A stretch of DNA of 31,728 nt. Source: Bacteroidota bacterium. Its GTDB lineage: Bacteria > Bacteroidota > Bacteroidia > UBA8524. The notes under the pieces were generated by a model that was given only the letters and a program-made list of their open reading frames with translations, made no database searches and had not been told where the DNA came from. The position numbers and the translations under genes are program-made. Every line of letters begins with the position of its first letter. The stretch's first letter is position 1. The stretch covers positions 1-31,728 of the forward strand of contig DQHT01000042.1 in NCBI GenBank assembly GCA_003531115.1. The letters are read 5' to 3'. Shown here piece by piece: positions 24,059-31,710 of this stretch.

Positions 24059-25095
24059 TCAAGCTTAAGTTTGAGTTGAACTTCGTACTGTTCGTCGGAT
24101 TTAGTTTGGTTCAGTTCATACCTTCCGGGGTACAAAAGTTCCAAACGTTTTTCAACATTTTGGTTTCCAATGCCCCCTTCGGATACGTTTAAGACCACTT
24201 TCGGGTCTAAAACGTTGTTTCTGACGCTAAAAAAAAACCAGTCATCCGTCAATTGTGCAGCTACGTTTATAAATCCCGCCTCTGTCGAATTGCCCAAACC
24301 ATGCTTAAAAGCGTTTTCCACAAAGGGAATCAGGAGCATGGGTTCGATACGGGCCTTTTCAAAAGATCCGTTCAGATCCAGTGTAATATTTGCCCGGTGT
24401 CCGAAACGGAGACGTTCTATTTCAATATAATTTTTCAGGTAATTGATCTCCTTGGCTAAAGGCACTTTGTCGTAAGCCGATTCATAAAGGAGGTACCTGA
24501 GAATTTCAGAAAGTTTCAGGATCACCTCCGGAGTTTGATCGGATTTTTTGAGGCTCAGCGAATACAGGTTATTCAGGGAATTGAATAAAAAGTGGGGATT
24601 GATCTGGTTTTTAAGGTATTTCAGTTCCGTTTCCCGGTTGAGTATACTCAGTTCACGGGCTTCATTTTCTTTTTTGAACCAGTCGAAAAACAATTTGGAG
24701 GCACTGGTAATGATCACCGTATACGAAACGCCCATGGCATTGACAAAAAAGAAGCGCGAATTCCATACCAGAGCGGTACTGGCCACATCGCGATTCAGGA
24801 GGTACAGGATATAGAGTATGGGATAACAAACCAGGCTAATACTTAGCAGCAGGGCAATAGAATAGCTGAGATAGAGCTTCTTTTGCAGGAGGGCCGGAAT
24901 AAGGAAATAGAGGTTAAAATAAGTGACCAGCGCATGAAAAAAGAGGGTTACCCCCACATTTTGCAACCTGAGCTGAACCGAGCTTTGGTCGTCGAAAGAG
25001 GTCAGGACCCAAAAGGCGGTATAAAACAGCCAGAACAGCAGATGATGGTAACCGGTTTTCCGAAGTTGATTGAACCAGTTCGCAAGGCGGAACAT
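24055..25095 (-). CDS. LytS-like sensor histidine kinase (His_kinase family)
   Basis: 346 residues. Four membrane segments lie in the first ~135 residues (about 18-32, 45-68, 75-100, 113-133) with no sizeable outside domain. A short coiled linker follows, then the His_kinase box QINPHFLFNSLNNLYSL with phospho-His168, and a GHKL ATPase domain whose N-box is LLIPFVENAFKHG and whose G-box is GGIGNQNVEKRLELL. It phosphorylates the adjacent LytTR regulator (4-base overlap). A stimulus in the membrane itself or a small partner protein is likely, because no periplasmic sensor domain is present. The small membrane-protein gene 18 bases upstream is a candidate partner. Confidence 0.95.
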   Translation of the reverse strand: MFRLANWFNQLRKTGYHHLLFWLFYTAFWVLTSFDDQSSVQLRLQNVGVTLFFHALVTYFNLYFLIPALLQKKLYLSYSIALLLSISLVCYPILYILYLLNRDVASTALVWNSRFFFVNAMGVSYTVIITSASKLFFDWFKKENEARELSILNRETELKYLKNQINPHFLFNSLNNLYSLSLKKSDQTPEVILKLSEILRYLLYESAYDKVPLAKEINYLKNYIEIERLRFGHRANITLDLNGSFEKARIEPMLLIPFVENAFKHGLGNSTEAGFINVAAQLTDDWFFFSVRNNVLDPKVVLNVSEGGIGNQNVEKRLELLYPGRYELNQTKSDEQYEVQLKLKLE

Positions 25096-25113
25096 GTTAC
25101 AAGAATGCGAAAA

Positions 25114-25365
25114 TTAATAAGACTGGCGGTCGTCTTTCTCGCCAAAGAGCCGGAAATAGTCGACCACAGCATTGCCGAGGTGGATGATATAGATGCCACC
25201 CTGAAAATAGGAGGTTTTGTTTTTATCCTCTTCCTGTACTTCGGCCTTTTTGTTTTTCAGGAATATGGAGGAGGTTAGTTGAAAAAGCGCAATATTTCCG
25301 ATGATCAAGCCGATCAGGAGGATTTTGACACGATTCTTGCGGAAGAATGAGTAGCTTTTTCGCAT
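25114..25365 (-). CDS. Small single-pass membrane protein, first gene of the LytS/LytTR operon
   Basis: 83 residues of unknown family. A basic N-terminus (RKSYSFFRKNR) is followed by one membrane segment at about 13-35 (VKILLIGLIIGNIALFQLT), then a charged stretch (KNKKAEVQEEDKNK) and a short hydrophobic and aromatic tail ending RQSY. It lies 18 bases before the kinase and has the best Bacteroidota promoter in the window directly at its ATG, so it is very probably expressed and the start is well fixed. By position it could modulate the kinase, but that is inference. Confidence 0.75.
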   Translation of the reverse strand: MRKSYSFFRKNRVKILLIGLIIGNIALFQLTSSIFLKNKKAEVQEEDKNKTSYFQGGIYIIHLGNAVVDYFRLFGEKDDRQSY

Positions 25366-25370
25366 TTAAA

Positions 25371-25400
25371 CAAAGTTAAAGCATTTTCTGATTATCCAAA
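25371..25400 (-). promoter_or_regulatory. Bacteroidota promoter of the small-protein / kinase / regulator operon
   Basis: The minus strand reads TTTG (25400-25397), 18 bases, then TAACTTTG (25378-25371), exact matches to both the -33 and -7 boxes. Only 5 bases separate the -7 box from ATG 25365, so the mRNA should be leaderless or nearly so. It overlaps the divergent promoter of the 25426 gene. Confidence 0.65.
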
Positions 25401-25418
25401 ATCGTACCAGTATATTTG
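25387..25418 (+). promoter_or_regulatory. Bacteroidota promoter of the small Cys-rich membrane protein gene
   Basis: TCTG (25387-25390, 3/4 of TTTG), 20 bases, then TATATTTG (25411-25418, an exact TAnnTTTG). ATG 25426 follows after 7 bases, leaving a leader of only a few bases. Confidence 0.5.
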
Positions 25419-25425
25419 TAAGACT

Positions 25426-25620
25426 ATGACAACCATCCTCCTGGCCATATCGATCATGGGCATTGCCTTCGCAGGTTTTGCCGTGCGTTTATTTTTTATC
25501 AAAGATTCCAATGTGCACGGCGGGTGTGCCGGAAAAAACCCACTATTATCAAAAGAAGGGGTTGCCTGCGGCGTTTGCGGCCAGATACCGGCAACGGAAG
25601 GTTGCGGCGAGGAGAATTAA
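25426..25620 (+). CDS. Conserved small membrane protein with C-terminal cysteine motif
   Basis: 64 residues. One N-terminal membrane segment (about 3-25, ILLAISIMGIAFAGFAVRLFF) is followed by a short soluble tail with four cysteines: GGCAGKNPLL, then GVACGVCGQIP, then GCGEEN. Very similar short proteins with C-x-xNPLL...C-x-x-C-G spacing are widespread in Bacteroidota and usually listed only as membrane or secreted proteins. The cysteines could bind a metal or form disulphides. The function is unknown. It has its own promoter and a terminator 32 bases after its stop, so it is a single-gene transcript. Confidence 0.8.
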   Translation: MTTILLAISIMGIAFAGFAVRLFFIKDSNVHGGCAGKNPLLSKEGVACGVCGQIPATEGCGEEN

Positions 25621-25652
25621 GATACCCTTAACCCATCTCCCCAACCCAAAAG

Positions 25653-25676
25653 AAAACCCCGGAAAGCCGGGGTTTT
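25653..25676. terminator. Bidirectional intrinsic terminator between convergent genes
   Basis: AAAACCCCGG (25653-25662) and CCGGGGTTTT (25667-25676) pair perfectly around the loop AAAG and are flanked by T-runs on both strands. It serves the small protein gene on the plus strand (stop 25620) and the lipoprotein operon on the minus strand (stop 25698). Confidence 0.92.
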
Positions 25677-25697
25677 TATAAGGTAAATATTCAATTT

Positions 25698-26534
25698 CTA
25701 CGGTATTCGCTCCGCAATAAATTTCACTTCCTGCATAGGTAAGTCGCCTGTCGATTTATCCCTTTGCCAAAATTTGAATTCAAACGTAGAATAATCCTCC
25801 GACCATTTGATGACGGGTACCTCGTCGATAAATTCCGGGTCGTAAAGGCCGGTTCGATTCTTCACATCACATTGGACGGTGGTAGGTAGTCCGTAATTGC
25901 CTTCAATATAGGATATCCTATGGTCGTGAACAAATCTGCCATTCACTTCTAAGACATATTTACTGCCATTCAGCCCATTGTAATTACAGGAAGTATCAGG
26001 AAAGTCTAACAGATACAATCGGCTTGGAAAATCCGGATTAACATCAATTCGTATGTCCTTTAGCGTTTTACCAGGATCATTTGAAAAATAACCTCGATAG
26101 TTCCCTTTTGTCGGGCTCATTTCAAAAGGCATAAGTTCTAAAGACCGTACCACGGTGTCGTAACCATCATCGTTTGTGCAAACGGATGACTTGTGGTTAT
26201 ACACAATGCAGGTCACATCAATTGTTCCCAAATTCGCGAAAGAAAGGCTAAAATTCTTCCCTCGGAAGGTTCTCGGGTCGTTACCTACTTTCCACCAAAC
26301 ACTGTCGCAGGATTTATCTTCCAAATCAAAATTAACCAGTCCGGCACCGTAAATTCGGGTGATACTATACCAATGGTAATTTTGCGCAGGGATATAGCCG
26401 TCCAGAGTCGCTCTGAAATTAAAGTAAGCGGTGGCTTCTTTAACGCCCTCACAAGGGTCGTCCTTTCTGCAGGAATTGAGTGCGAACGGTACTACTAAGG
26501 TGAATAATAATAATAGATACTTTAGGACTTTCAT
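25698..26534 (-). CDS. Lipoprotein with surface-export signal, function unknown
   Basis: 278 residues. The lipoprotein signal peptide ends FALNSC with the lipobox Cys near residue 22. The next residues are R-K-D-D, which fits the lipoprotein export signal (x-K-(D/E)2 after the Cys) that sends Bacteroidota lipoproteins to the outer face of the outer membrane. The mature part is beta-rich with several Cys and aromatic residues (VWWKVGNDPRTF, FEFKFWQRDK); no family is recognised. Its ATG shares one base with the stop of the T9SS cargo gene upstream (TGATG), so the two are translationally coupled and probably act together. It is the last gene of the operon, ahead of a terminator. Confidence 0.85.
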   Translation of the reverse strand: MKVLKYLLLLFTLVVPFALNSCRKDDPCEGVKEATAYFNFRATLDGYIPAQNYHWYSITRIYGAGLVNFDLEDKSCDSVWWKVGNDPRTFRGKNFSLSFANLGTIDVTCIVYNHKSSVCTNDDGYDTVVRSLELMPFEMSPTKGNYRGYFSNDPGKTLKDIRIDVNPDFPSRLYLLDFPDTSCNYNGLNGSKYVLEVNGRFVHDHRISYIEGNYGLPTTVQCDVKNRTGLYDPEFIDEVPVIKWSEDYSTFEFKFWQRDKSTGDLPMQEVKFIAERIP

Positions 26535-29026
26535 CAGTTCACTTTAACGAATTTAATGTTTTTTTGGCGTTTACCCACCTGGACATTCAGAATGTACACA
26601 CCTGGTGCTAGGAATGATGTCTCTATCGGAATTTTACTCTCAGAATCAGGCGTTTCTGTTCTGGAAAGCATTTGTTTTCCTGACATATCGAAAATCGTTA
26701 TCGAAGACTCACCTGGATCAAGTCCCGACAAATAGAGCGTTTCATTGACCGGATTTGGATAGGCGAAAATCTGCAATGGTACCTCATGAGTTTCATCATC
26801 GAAAGGATGTTCACCCCCTTTTTTACTGTATTTGGCTAGATCCTCATAAACATTCCCTCTACAGTAATCAATGAGTTCCGTTTCCGTTGGCTGATAGGCT
26901 GAAAGATCAGTTGTATAGTCACATTGCGCCTTTAAATCTACGATTTTCATATTCAGAAAAGGTAATAAGTTATTGCTTGGAATAACATTGATTTGTCTTG
27001 TTGCCTCAATATTGGATCCTGGAAGAATAATCGCGCCAGAGTTAATTTGCACCGTGCCATGCGCCTTTAGGTTTAATGGTACCGTCTGTCCGGAACTAAA
27101 TACAGGGTCGACAACGTAGTCTTCAAAAACATCTACCATATTCCATGGATTAGGCGGATCTAAATTCAAAATTCTGTCTGTTCCACTGCTATAAGAGGAA
27201 TAAGTAAATGGGCCGGTACCGGTAATTTTTTCTACATCAACCTGGTAAGTTGACAAAAAAAGCACATCCTGAGTTTGTGGGTCTACAAACTGATCATTCC
27301 TTTTCAGTATAACTTTCACCTGAAGATAAATTTCCGGAGTCTCCTGATCTTGATTTCTAAATACCTTAAATCGAATATCCCTGAGACAATTCAATGGTAC
27401 CCATGGGGTTCTGAAAGTATTGGGTAAATAATTATTAATTGGATCTAAACTGAGTTCCATAAAGTTTCTACGAAGATTTTCAGCCAGACTTTCATTGTAA
27501 TTGTATCTGTCAAAAGCTATCTGTTCTTTATATTCAAGGGGGAGATGATTGCCCCAGCATTCGCCTAAATAATCCGAAATTCCGGGTTGGACCCATTTTT
27601 CCCTTAACTTAATTACCCAGGAAGCTTCTATATGATCAATGTCCTCAATTGTTAATTGAGAAGGCGGGTTGAGTACAAACTTGATTGCATCCCCATCCAA
27701 CTTGTAATATTGAACCTTATGACGATTTTTCTTTTCCTCAAATTCCAGGTATTTATCATGATCATCATGTTCTGGATTGGAACTATGCGGATTACTGCAA
27801 GGGAGACTATACTCATAATAATTCACTTTAGGGGTTTTGAATAGATTGAATATGCCCAGCGAATTATTATAAATTGGATAAGGGGCCGGATCCAATGTAG
27901 GATCTACTTCAGCACTTGGCGTATAAAACTGTTTATAGCCATAGTTCTGAATCTGCCCAAAAGTTCCACCATTTCCACGAAGATCTACAATCCCTGCTGA
28001 AGCATTTTTTGCATCATCACTCTTTTTCCCTCCATTGATAAAAAAATTCACTAGTTCAAGTCCTTTGCTTATCACCGCACCATATTTAGGAATCATCTTA
28101 ACAAACTCCGCTGCTTTTGTCAACGCTGTTGCTTCAGCTTTGCTTTTATCCTTTTCGGGACCCGGATTAAGGTCATCTGTTGCTTTCGATAAATCACTAA
28201 TGAGTTTGAGTGCATCATCATAAGTTCCTAAACCTTCATTTAAATCAGACAGGACAGAGGTATGCTTATTGGCCGTGACATTACCATTTTGAACTACACC
28301 ATCAATAATGTTACTTCTTGCTGTAAAATTAAAGCTTGATTGATTGTTAAGGCAAACCTGAACATTAAATGCCGGTGGCAGAATTTGGTTAGTATAATCT
28401 CGCCAGCAAACACAAGGGTCATAATTAAGCGGGAAATCTGCATACAGCCAATAATATTGACCCTGTGGAAAGTTTACCACATGATTAAATACCTTATGAC
28501 CCGCAGTAACGTTAAATCGATCAAGCGCAAAAGTTGCCTGATTTCCTTGTGAAAGATAAGCAGTACCAGTACGTCCATTATCATCTACATGCGTAAGATA
28601 AATAAATCCTCCGACTTGATCCACAGAGACCCCCCCTATGCTTCCGTAAAGAGAAGTGAGCAAAACAAAGACCCTGAGACGGGCATTAAATTTATTGTAA
28701 AATACAAAAACAGGATAACCGCTGGTTGTTGAACTTGTTCTGCCATCAATAACAACTTCCCAACCATCCTCTTCGCTGTAGTCCTTTAATAAAGGAGCAG
28801 CAAGGTAAATTAAATTTGGATTGGATGTTCCATTGTAAAAAGGGTTGGTAATAGGAGAAGGTGGATTTCCATTTATGGAAATGTCCCAGGTCGAAGGACC
28901 TGCTTTCCAGTCCCACGGATTTTGATAGGTTGTCACATAATTTGGGTTACAAACAACCTGAGAGTATGTCAAATGGCCAAAAGAAACCAGACATACGGTT
29001 AGAAAAATGAGTTTAATCGATCTCAT
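26534..29026 (-). CDS. Secreted T9SS type A cargo protein, function unknown
   Basis: 830 residues. The signal peptide is 1-22 (FGHLTYSQ). The N-terminal part has EDGWEVV then PVFVFYNKFNARLRVFVLL, a pattern I associate with large Bacteroidota secreted proteins of unknown role. Residues about 255-340 look alpha-helical (DDALKLISDLSKATDDL, EFVKMIPKYGAVISKGLELV) with one stretch hydrophobic enough to touch a membrane. A Gly/Asn-rich stretch follows (GIVDLRGNGGTFGQ). The last ~75 residues (IFAYPNPVNETLYLSGL ... IKFVKVN) are a T9SS type A sorting domain. A strong ribosome site, AGGAGG, lies 7 bases before the ATG, within the 11-base gap after the upstream gene. The gene looks AT-richer than blocks to its left by eye. 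Export is confident; the role is unknown. Confidence 0.88.
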   Translation of the reverse strand: MRSIKLIFLTVCLVSFGHLTYSQVVCNPNYVTTYQNPWDWKAGPSTWDISINGNPPSPITNPFYNGTSNPNLIYLAAPLLKDYSEEDGWEVVIDGRTSSTTSGYPVFVFYNKFNARLRVFVLLTSLYGSIGGVSVDQVGGFIYLTHVDDNGRTGTAYLSQGNQATFALDRFNVTAGHKVFNHVVNFPQGQYYWLYADFPLNYDPCVCWRDYTNQILPPAFNVQVCLNNQSSFNFTARSNIIDGVVQNGNVTANKHTSVLSDLNEGLGTYDDALKLISDLSKATDDLNPGPEKDKSKAEATALTKAAEFVKMIPKYGAVISKGLELVNFFINGGKKSDDAKNASAGIVDLRGNGGTFGQIQNYGYKQFYTPSAEVDPTLDPAPYPIYNNSLGIFNLFKTPKVNYYEYSLPCSNPHSSNPEHDDHDKYLEFEEKKNRHKVQYYKLDGDAIKFVLNPPSQLTIEDIDHIEASWVIKLREKWVQPGISDYLGECWGNHLPLEYKEQIAFDRYNYNESLAENLRRNFMELSLDPINNYLPNTFRTPWVPLNCLRDIRFKVFRNQDQETPEIYLQVKVILKRNDQFVDPQTQDVLFLSTYQVDVEKITGTGPFTYSSYSSGTDRILNLDPPNPWNMVDVFEDYVVDPVFSSGQTVPLNLKAHGTVQINSGAIILPGSNIEATRQINVIPSNNLLPFLNMKIVDLKAQCDYTTDLSAYQPTETELIDYCRGNVYEDLAKYSKKGGEHPFDDETHEVPLQIFAYPNPVNETLYLSGLDPGESSITIFDMSGKQMLSRTETPDSESKIPIETSFLAPGVYILNVQVGKRQKNIKFVKVN

Positions 29027-29037
29027 GGTTAACCCTC

Positions 29038-29751
29038 CTATTTAGTGGAAATCATTTTTTTCAACTCCATGATTTCGGCTTTCAATTCATCAATCTGCTT
29101 TTGTTGATCAATTGCATGTAAGGTAAGTTCCTCAACAGTTTTTTGATGGAGAGAAACAATAGAACCGAGATTAAGTCCATCGTTGACAACCTGAGCAGTT
29201 GATGGATAGCCTGGAAGTCTATTATTTACCTGAATATATTTTTCTATTTCGTATAACGATAATGGACGATAACCTGGTTCAAACACAACATCCCACCAGG
29301 ATTGCAATTGCACACGAACTTCCGGGGCGTGAACAGGTCCATAAAAAAAGGCTTCTTTCGATTGGGTCAGACGGAATACATTGTCCCATGTAACTAAATC
29401 TCCGGCGGAAAAATTACTCTGGCTAGCACTCGAAATTTGAAAGATCATGCTCCCATTCCATGATTCGAATTTTAACTGGCTGGCAATAAGGGAGTTGATC
29501 ATGTATCGACCGCCCCAATTCGTATTGTCGCCGGGATAGGCATTCCATGTAATATTCCCGCTCGATTCCCGGCCACCCAGAAAGAGCTTGTTGCCAGATC
29601 CAAAACCAACAGACAACGCTTCGTAATGCCTGATCGGGCTCCAGGATGTTGGAAAATAACTACCCGGCTGGTCAACACCATGTGTGTTTTGGGCAAATAC
29701 CTGTGGGAGACAGGCAATAAAAATCAGGGAAAATATGAATAGTTTTTTCAT
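29038..29751 (-). CDS. Secreted tail-fibre-like protein with C-terminal coiled coil
   Basis: 237 residues. The signal peptide is 1-20 (LPQVFAQ). The first part is Gly/Ser/Asn/Trp-rich beta structure (GSGNKLFLGGRESSGNITW). The C-terminal third has WWDVVFEPGYRPLSLYEIEK, then NRLPGYPSTAQVVNDG, GLNLGSIVSLHQKTVEELTL and a charged coiled coil to the end (QIDELKAEIMELKKMI). This ending is a frequent Bacteroidota module related to phage tail-fibre C-termini, which trimerise through the coiled coil. It is the first gene of a three-gene operon, 11 bases before the T9SS cargo gene. The likely role is a trimeric surface fibre or a partner of that cargo. No T9SS domain is seen, so how it leaves the periplasm is unclear. 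Confidence 0.85.
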   Translation of the reverse strand: MKKLFIFSLIFIACLPQVFAQNTHGVDQPGSYFPTSWSPIRHYEALSVGFGSGNKLFLGGRESSGNITWNAYPGDNTNWGGRYMINSLIASQLKFESWNGSMIFQISSASQSNFSAGDLVTWDNVFRLTQSKEAFFYGPVHAPEVRVQLQSWWDVVFEPGYRPLSLYEIEKYIQVNNRLPGYPSTAQVVNDGLNLGSIVSLHQKTVEELTLHAIDQQKQIDELKAEIMELKKMISTK

Positions 29752-30140
29752 AGGTAAAAAAGTTAGTTCACAACGAACGTAAAAAATAAAAAATACGCAA
29801 GCAAGTTATATTTTATCTTTTCGATGTATTATTAACATAATAGTTGACGATTCACTATCATATATTCACAAAAAAAGCAGTCAAATGCGCGTTTAGTATA
29901 GTTTTCTGGTCTTTCCCCTATTGGCACAAAAGTTTTCCTCAGTAAAAACCTAGAATGTGGTTGATGTTGTTATGTGGACGTGTTTTTCCATTCCGAGTTG
30001 GTTCATTTGCTGAGCAGCGATTGGTGAGGGCACTACAACGAGGAGCGACCTATTGTACAACAGCCTCTTTCAGGACGACACCTTGGAATTTGAAGCTTGT
30101 GATCCGGAAATTCAATTTTACCCAAAAAACCAAAAGCAAT
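29752..30140. other. Long intergenic stretch upstream of the surface-protein operon
   Basis: About 390 bases between the DUF4153-like gene and the tail-fibre-like gene. The half next to 29751 is very AT-rich and should hold the operon promoter; the closest box is TAACTTTT on the minus strand a few bases before the ATG (7/8 of the -7 consensus). No terminator hairpin is visible for the DUF4153-like gene. On the plus strand 30014-30120 an open frame reads DLLYNSLFQDDTLEFEACDP, which looks protein-like but has no proper start and runs into the heptamer repeat. It may be the remnant of a gene. Confidence 0.4.
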
Positions 30141-30168
30141 GGCCTATGGTCTATGGTCCATGGTCCAC
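30141..30168. repeat. Four heptamer units of the GGTCCAT type
   Basis: The units are GGCCTAT, GGTCTAT, GGTCCAT and GGTCCAC in tandem. The unit length of 7 is the same as in the unrelated repeat at 23256-23330. The array supplies the last seven codons and the stop of the DUF4153-like gene. Confidence 0.8.
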
Positions 30169-31622
30169 TTCTCAATCGCAAACCGCGTCCGGTGTTCCTG
30201 ATAATTCCAGGAACGCAGATCATGGTCCTGATGGTTTAGCTTCCATGTCTTGATCCGGGTATCCAGCATTTCTTTGTAATGTATTCGTCCATACTTACTG
30301 ATCAGCCAGGAAAAATTCTTTGCTCCCCTCATCTCCGAATTTGTTACCTCATCCGGAAAATCTGCTTCAAGGACTGTAGCCAATTCGCGGGTATATAGGA
30401 AATCATAATCCATATACGCCTCCTGGTGATTCAGGTTGTAGTTAACGATAATTTTATCCCAGTTAAAACAGGAGAGCAGCACAAAGGAGCCAACGATGAC
30501 ATTAAGGTTTACCCGAATAAGGAACCAGGAATTTTTAGTATGGAGCATTCTATAGATCAACGAGCCAATTCCAAACAGGGCACATACCACAAATACGATC
30601 ACACCGATTCGTTTGTAGGCTAAATTGAACTGTTGCACGTATACCATGGTCCGAATCAATAGCGAAATACAAAGCAAGGCATTAAGCGACAGCCAGGCAT
30701 TAGTCAGGCGTTTTAGCCAAACCTGATGCGCATAAAAAAGCAGGTTTCCGCGAAATACATACAGTGCAAAAAAGATGGAAGCTAAAATGCTCATGATCAG
30801 GGCACCGGTACCTCTTCTTAATGCCCATTGTGCCTGGTCGTAATTATCATCTATCCCGGAAAACCAAATATAGCGGATATCAAAAAACAGAGCCAGGATA
30901 CCGAGAACCAGTAAGCAGCAAAGGGTAAATGTCCATTGTTGTGCTTCGGTACGGAGCCCACCTTGCAGGGTGCGTATTCCGATCGATTTTATCCGCCTTT
31001 GTGTTTCATTATTCCAAGGAAAAGCAAGGGTGGTTGCTTTGGATTGTTTCCAAAAGTAATAAGCCATAAACAAGCCCAATAGTACCAGAAAGACGCTTTG
31101 AAAGGTCAGTTCGGGCAGATAGAGGAAGATCTTATGAAAGAAGGATAAAAAATTGGGGATGGAGTTGGCATAGAGCAGGAAAAAGATGATGATAATGATA
31201 AAGGGAATAAACAGGAAGGATATCCATTCCCAGGTCCCTTTTTTGCCTGAATTTCTATCTTCCTTTTCTCTTTCTTCTATGGGTAGCAGGCGCAACATCA
31301 TGCGGAGAATATTTTCAAGCAGGTTGCGTGATTCTGCTGTTAGGAGGGTAGCCAATAAGAGGCTGATGCTAATATTGACAGCCAGAGCTATTGGGCTATG
31401 GATGATGAGCATGCTAAAGAGGGAGATTATCCATAAGCTTAGGAGGTAAAGGTTGAGGGGTTCGGCTTTTGGTTTTTGAAAGTAAAACAAGCCGGAGACC
31501 AAAATAAGTTCGGCCGCAACGAGGTTGAGTCCGAGGCCCTGATCGATAAACAGGGCGTGAAAAGTGAGGGCAAAAAGCAGGATACCTGACTGTTTGATTC
31601 GTTTATCGGGGATGAGGAACAT
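30144..31622 (-). CDS. Multi-pass membrane protein, DUF4153/DUF4173-like
   Basis: 492 residues with about ten membrane segments through residue ~400, then a soluble tail of about 90 residues (YTRELATVLEADFP ... LNHQDHDLRSWNYQEH). The core has RRGTGALIMSILASIFFALY, then LLIRTMVYVQQFNLAYKRIG and later NWDKIIVNYNLN. This matches the usual order in DUF4173/DUF4153 proteins, whose function is not established. The final residues WTMDHRP and the stop are encoded by a heptamer repeat, so the original C-terminus may have been changed. No partner gene is adjacent. It starts downstream of the terminator that closes the probable rRNA operon, so it needs its own promoter; none is clear. Confidence 0.8.
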   Translation of the reverse strand: MFLIPDKRIKQSGILLFALTFHALFIDQGLGLNLVAAELILVSGLFYFQKPKAEPLNLYLLSLWIISLFSMLIIHSPIALAVNISISLLLATLLTAESRNLLENILRMMLRLLPIEEREKEDRNSGKKGTWEWISFLFIPFIIIIIFFLLYANSIPNFLSFFHKIFLYLPELTFQSVFLVLLGLFMAYYFWKQSKATTLAFPWNNETQRRIKSIGIRTLQGGLRTEAQQWTFTLCCLLVLGILALFFDIRYIWFSGIDDNYDQAQWALRRGTGALIMSILASIFFALYVFRGNLLFYAHQVWLKRLTNAWLSLNALLCISLLIRTMVYVQQFNLAYKRIGVIVFVVCALFGIGSLIYRMLHTKNSWFLIRVNLNVIVGSFVLLSCFNWDKIIVNYNLNHQEAYMDYDFLYTRELATVLEADFPDEVTNSEMRGAKNFSWLISKYGRIHYKEMLDTRIKTWKLNHQDHDLRSWNYQEHRTRFAIEKWTMDHRP

Positions 31623-31664
31623 ATGTGCAATAAACGAATAAAGAGGCTAAAAAGTACAGAAACA

Positions 31665-31702
31665 AAAAAACCCTCAAGTCGTTGAAGACAGGAGGGTTTT
31701 TT
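31665..31702 (-). terminator. Intrinsic terminator, probably of an rRNA operon
   Basis: AAAAAACCCTC (31665-31675) pairs with GAGGGTTTTTT (31692-31702), an 11-bp stem with a 16-base loop that can add GTC/GAC pairs. T-runs flank it on both strands. On the minus strand it follows the probable 5S 3' end by about 10 bases. Confidence 0.85.
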
Positions 31703-31710
31703 GAATGATA

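Noticed and set aside
29955..30239. Plus-strand open frame of 94 codons beginning MWLMLLCGRV
   Set aside because: It crosses the heptamer repeat and the 3' end of the DUF4153-like gene with no conserved features; an overlapping frame looks more protein-like.
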